Below are positions 40,687 to 43,764 of a DNA stretch of 43,764 nucleotides, in pieces (positions within the stretch are counted from its first letter, which is position 1; each line of letters opens with the position of its first letter). The notes below the pieces were generated by a model, which saw only the letters and a program-made list of their open reading frames with translations, made no database searches and was not told where the DNA came from. Origin of the DNA: SVFI01 sp964519385 (lineage in GTDB: Bacteria; Bacillota; Clostridia; Lachnospirales; Lachnospiraceae); the NCBI GenBank assembly GCA_964519385.1, contig CAZFLR010000018.1, positions 1 to 43,764 on the forward strand, given 5' to 3'. The position numbers were made by a program, and so were the translations under genes.

Positions 40687-42099
40687 TTAAACTTCTATCA
40701 CTCGGATCATGTTCGTTTTTCCGGAAACACCGAGCGGAACTCCGGCCGTCAATACGGCAACATCTCCCTCTTTGATATAGCCGGACTTCACCGCCAGTCT
40801 CTCTGCCTGCTCAAATAAATCATCGGCTGTTTCTTCCTTTGTCATGAGAATCGGCTGTACACCCCAGGAGAGATTAAGCTGTCTGCACACTCTCGGATTT
40901 ACGCTGCAGCCGATAATCGGACATCCCGGTTTATATCTGGAAATCATATTTGCCGTGAAACCGGACATAGTTACCGTGATAATCGCAGATGCATTTAAAT
41001 CCATTGCAGTCGTACATGTTGCATGGGAAATTGCCGTTGTAATATCATATTCTCCGTTTTCGGTTATCTTGTGCAGGCGTGCCTTATAATCAATATCTTT
41101 CTCTGTTCTTTCAGCAATTCTTGCCATCGTCTTTACCGCCTCAACCGGATATGCGCCGGCTGCACTTTCTCCTGAAAGCATGATTGCTGTTGTTCCGTCA
41201 TAAATAGCATTAGCAACATCGGCTGTCTCTGCACGTGTCGGTCTTGGGTTGGTAATCATGGATTCCAGCATCTGTGTAGCCGTAATTACGTGTTTACCCT
41301 TGGCTACAGCCTTTTTAATCATCATTTTCTGAAGGCTCGGAACCTCTTCCAGCGGAACCTCAACACCCATATCTCCTCTGGCAACCATAATTCCGTCTGC
41401 GACTTCCAGAATTTCATCCAGATTTTCAATTCCCTGCATATTTTCAATTTTTGCAATAATCTGTGCTTTGCTTCCAAATTCATCCAGAATCTTGCGTGCG
41501 TCGAGAATATCCTGTTTGCTTCTTACAAAAGATGCTGCCAGGAAATCGTATCCCATCTGTGCACAGAATTTGATATCTTCATAATCAACATCCGAGATAA
41601 AAGGCATGGAAAGAACAGCTCCCGGAGCATTAATTCCTTTATGATTGGAAACTTTACCACCATTAACCACGCGGCAAAAAATTTCTTCGCCTTCTATTTT
41701 TTCAACCGTCATCTCGATTTTTCCGTCATCGATAAGAATCGTGCTTCCTGCCTGTATATCTTTTTTCAGGTTTTTATATGTGATGGAAGCCTTTTCTGCC
41801 GTACCGAGAACATCTTCCGTAGTCAGAATAAAAATCTGTCCGGCGGAGAGCTCTGCCTTTCCGCCTTCAAAATCGCGTAGCCGGATTTCCGGTCCTTTTG
41901 TATCTAATAAAGTTGCAACCGGCAAATTCAATTCATTACTTACTTTAATTACTCTTGCCAGTTTTTTCTTCTGTTCTTCATGTGTTCCGTGTGAGAAATT
42001 AAATCTTGCCACGTTCATGCCCGCAAGCATAAGCTCGCGAAGAATTTCCTCATTTTCACTTGCCGGTCCAATCGTGCAAATAATCTTTGTTTTTCTCAT
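40687..42099 (-). CDS. pyk: Pyruvate kinase
   Basis: The 470-residue enzyme makes pyruvate and ATP from phosphoenolpyruvate at the end of glycolysis. Landmarks are MRKTKIICTIGPASENEE, NVARFNFSHGTHEEQ, TLLDTKGPEIRLRDF, the metal/substrate site GIMVARGDMGVEVPLEEVP and ATQMLESMITNPRPTRAE. The C-terminal alpha/beta domain is complete, but the extra PEP-utiliser-like domain of some Bacillus/Clostridium enzymes (about 585 residues) is absent. GGAAAGGCGG precedes the ATG. It lies between the decarboxylase and the kinase gene, with its own promoter. Confidence 0.96.
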   Translation of the reverse strand: MRKTKIICTIGPASENEEILRELMLAGMNVARFNFSHGTHEEQKKKLARVIKVSNELNLPVATLLDTKGPEIRLRDFEGGKAELSAGQIFILTTEDVLGTAEKASITYKNLKKDIQAGSTILIDDGKIEMTVEKIEGEEIFCRVVNGGKVSNHKGINAPGAVLSMPFISDVDYEDIKFCAQMGYDFLAASFVRSKQDILDARKILDEFGSKAQIIAKIENMQGIENLDEILEVADGIMVARGDMGVEVPLEEVPSLQKMMIKKAVAKGKHVITATQMLESMITNPRPTRAETADVANAIYDGTTAIMLSGESAAGAYPVEAVKTMARIAERTEKDIDYKARLHKITENGEYDITTAISHATCTTAMDLNASAIITVTMSGFTANMISRYKPGCPIIGCSVNPRVCRQLNLSWGVQPILMTKEETADDLFEQAERLAVKSGYIKEGDVAVLTAGVPLGVSGKTNMIRVIEV

Positions 42100-42135
42100 T
42101 TTTGTTATCCGCCTTTCCTAAAAGTCTATCATGTT

Positions 42136-42164
42136 ATTATCTCACTTTCAGAGAATGAATGCAA
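42136..42164 (-). promoter_or_regulatory. Promoter of pyk
   Basis: TTGCAT (42164-42159), 17 bases and GATAAT (42141-42136), with a TGn extension before the -10, on the minus strand about 37 bases before the pyk ATG. Confidence 0.6.
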
Positions 42165-42186
42165 TGCATATTTCTTACAGTATTCA

Positions 42187-43635
42187 CTATACATCCCGGA
42201 GAATCCACAAACTTTTTAACCGGTAATCCTCCGGTCCCTGCACATTCAGTCCGAGTTTTTTATAACGTTCAATCATCTCCCAAACGGAAGAAGAAATCTT
42301 TTCACCCGGTGTCACAATCGGCGAACCCGGCGGATAAAGATAAATATATTCCGCACTGATTTTATCCACGCAGTTCTCCCATAAAACCCTTGTTTTTTCT
42401 GCATTTAAGGCATCTTTTAATCGCACGGCCGCTATGGGTTTTTCCATCCTTGGAATGTTCTCGTCCATATGCTCTCTTCCATTCGTCAGTCTTTTATCGA
42501 TTTCAAAAAGTGCTTCCGCCAGTCTGAAAAATCCTTCCTGCTTATCACAAATACTTGTCATTGCCAGAACATATTTTTCTGAAACCATCTCCATCTGCAG
42601 CCTATAGTTTTGCAGTAAATCCTTAGCCAGGTCTTTACCCTTATATTCCCGTCCTGTCTCGTCAAAAAGATTCTCCGCACATATGATTATCTTGGACGGG
42701 TCAAAATCTGCAGAAAATATTTTTTCAGCCTTTTGGGGATATAAAACCTTTAAGTGCTGTAGGTCTTTTGTTTTTTCATAAAAAACGTGTAATCTTTCAG
42801 CAAATGCTTCAAACTCCTTATCTCCTTTTTCATCCAGAAAATGAAGACATCTGCTCATGGAAGCCATGAGAAGATAAGAGGGACTGCTCGTCTGAAAAAT
42901 TGCAAGCTTTGAGCGCAACTGCTGCGGATTCACTCTTTCGCTGCATATATGCAAAAGTGCTGTCTGTGTGAGACTCGGAAGGGTTTTATGCATGCTCTGT
43001 ATAACGATATCCGCTCCCTGTCTGACCGCGCTCTTCGGAAATCCGGGATGAAACCCCAGATGTGCTCCATGCGCCTCATCTACAATCAGAATTCCCTGTC
43101 TTTTATGAACTTCGTCTGCAATGGTTTTTATATCAGAAATCACTCCCTCGTATGTCGGTGATGTGAGAAATACAACCTTTGCACCGGACTCGTCCATGGC
43201 ATCAGCAATTGTTTCCGGTTCCATTTTACCATAAATAAATGACTTTTCCTCTATATTTTGCGGATAAACATAAATTGGCACAAGACCGTTCAGGACAAGG
43301 GCATGGTAAGCTGATTTATGTGAATTTCTGGAAAAAATAATTTTTTCTCCTTCATTTGTCACAGCCGTTATCGCCGACAATATTCCGCAGGTACTTCCGT
43401 TAACCAAAAAGAAGGTCTCTTTTGCACCATATAGTTTAGCTGCAAATTCCTGTTCTTGTTTTATGATTCCTTCCGGATGGTGAAGATTGTCAAATCCTTC
43501 TATTTCGGTAATGTCCAGTTTCATCATCTCTGCAAACGGAAATTCTGTCTCGTTTCGTTTATGTCCCGGCATATGAAAGGGATATTCCGTTGTTTCTGAT
43601 ATAGATAGTAATTTTTCGTATAATCTTTCTTCCAT
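42187..43635 (-). CDS. Orn/Lys/Arg decarboxylase-family PLP enzyme (YaaO/SpeA-like)
   Basis: This 482-residue fold-type I PLP enzyme has YPFHMPGHKRN, FFLVNGSTCGILSAI, LIVDEAHGAHLGFH and the PLP Lys in QSMHKTLPSLTQTALLH (about 220). A C-terminal decarboxylase domain (IYLYPPGSPIVTPGEKIS) follows. It is the biosynthetic short type found next to tmk/holB in Firmicutes and likely decarboxylates arginine or lysine for polyamine synthesis. I start at 43635, with AGAAAGGTG before the ATG; the longer frame runs into the tRNA terminator. Confidence 0.9.
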   Translation of the reverse strand: MEERLYEKLLSISETTEYPFHMPGHKRNETEFPFAEMMKLDITEIEGFDNLHHPEGIIKQEQEFAAKLYGAKETFFLVNGSTCGILSAITAVTNEGEKIIFSRNSHKSAYHALVLNGLVPIYVYPQNIEEKSFIYGKMEPETIADAMDESGAKVVFLTSPTYEGVISDIKTIADEVHKRQGILIVDEAHGAHLGFHPGFPKSAVRQGADIVIQSMHKTLPSLTQTALLHICSERVNPQQLRSKLAIFQTSSPSYLLMASMSRCLHFLDEKGDKEFEAFAERLHVFYEKTKDLQHLKVLYPQKAEKIFSADFDPSKIIICAENLFDETGREYKGKDLAKDLLQNYRLQMEMVSEKYVLAMTSICDKQEGFFRLAEALFEIDKRLTNGREHMDENIPRMEKPIAAVRLKDALNAEKTRVLWENCVDKISAEYIYLYPPGSPIVTPGEKISSSVWEMIERYKKLGLNVQGPEDYRLKSLWILRDV

Positions 43636-43674
43636 ATTTTCACCTTTCTGTATTAGTATAGCATACCGGAAGGC

Positions 43675-43706
43675 AAACAAAAAGCGGAAGAATGTACTTC
43701 TTCCGC
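43675..43706 (-). terminator. Terminator of tRNA-Lys
   Basis: GCGGAAGAA (43684-43692) and TTCTTCCGC (43698-43706) form a perfect 9-bp stem with a 5-base loop. On the minus strand it is followed by TTTTTGTTT, a few bases after the tRNA 3' end. Confidence 0.93.
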
Positions 43707-43710
43707 CTGA

Positions 43711-43764
43711 TGAGCCACCGGGGACTCGAACCCCGGACAACTTGATTAAAAGTCAAGTGCTCTA
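43711..43764 (-). tRNA. tRNA-Lys (TTT), 5' end cut by the window
   Basis: Read on the minus strand: a D-arm remnant TAGAGCA, an anticodon stem CTTGA/TCAAG with loop CTTTTAA (anticodon TTT), T-arm CCGGG GTTCGAG TCCCCGG region, and 3' acceptor GTGGCTC with discriminator A. CCA is not encoded. The missing 5' strand would be GAGCCAC. Confidence 0.95.

Overview
The window looks like chromosomal core sequence from a low-to-mid GC, spore-forming Clostridia bacterium, most likely Lachnospiraceae. The signs are FabK-type fatty acid synthesis, spmAB, a metG T-box, a RicT/HolB/YaaR cluster, DUF4474 and DUF1002 proteins, and a Bacillus-like large SRP RNA. No phage, insertion sequence, CRISPR array or integron was seen. 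The window is bounded by two partial tRNA genes (probably Gly at the left, Lys(TTT) at the right).

Layout: (1) 1-4200: tRNA tail and terminators, then a minus-strand phosphate operon (PhoU-fused Na/Pi cotransporter, PhoB-like regulator, PhoR-like kinase) behind three helically phased TTTACA repeats that look like a Pho box. (2) 4223-5134: a membrane-anchored DUF4474 protein. (3) 5247-12071: a pentose operon (xylulokinase, DUF4867 cupin-like protein, L-fucose-isomerase-fold isomerase, split transketolase) with a divergent LacI-type regulator and GTGCAC-centred candidate operators. (4) 12135-13413: a 5'-truncated Ig-like surface-protein remnant divergent from a small XRE regulator. (5) 13425-15770: SRP RNA, RNase H, TadA, and a radical-SAM NrdG2 activase. 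(6) 15771-19447: a DUF6128-like protein, a CdaR/PucR-type regulator, the multi-sugar ABC ATPase MsmK/UgpC and a GNAT acetyltransferase. (7) 19474-24000: two related membrane proteins (one frameshifted), a DUF1002 exported protein, and metG under an AUG-specifier T-box. (8) 24085-30204: DUF885 metallopeptidase, FabT-like MarR regulator, Mrr-type nuclease, AEC transporter, DHH phosphoesterase, and spmAB behind a sigma-E-like promoter. (9) 30207-35876: type II fatty acid synthesis genes acpP-fabK-fabD-fabG-fabF-fabZ-fabH, with two near-identical TTTGAT(N)ATCAAA-type palindromes. (10) 36049-43764: rsmI, trmN6, ricT, holB, yaaR, a guanylate-kinase-like gene, pyk and an Orn/Lys/Arg decarboxylase, then tRNA-Lys.

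How the genes work together: the FabT-like repressor at 25873 probably controls the fab genes at 34.6 and 35.9 kb through the two palindromes. The pentose operon would take an aldopentose through isomerase and xylulokinase to xylulose-5-P and then through its own transketolase. No self-evidently novel defence or mobile system is present. The most interesting items are a probable CTG start codon for fabK, the predicted FabT and Pho operators, the unexplained DUF4867 protein fixed inside the pentose operon, a clean single-base frameshift in a zinc-ribbon membrane gene, and a guanylate-kinase-like gene standing where Bacillus has tmk.
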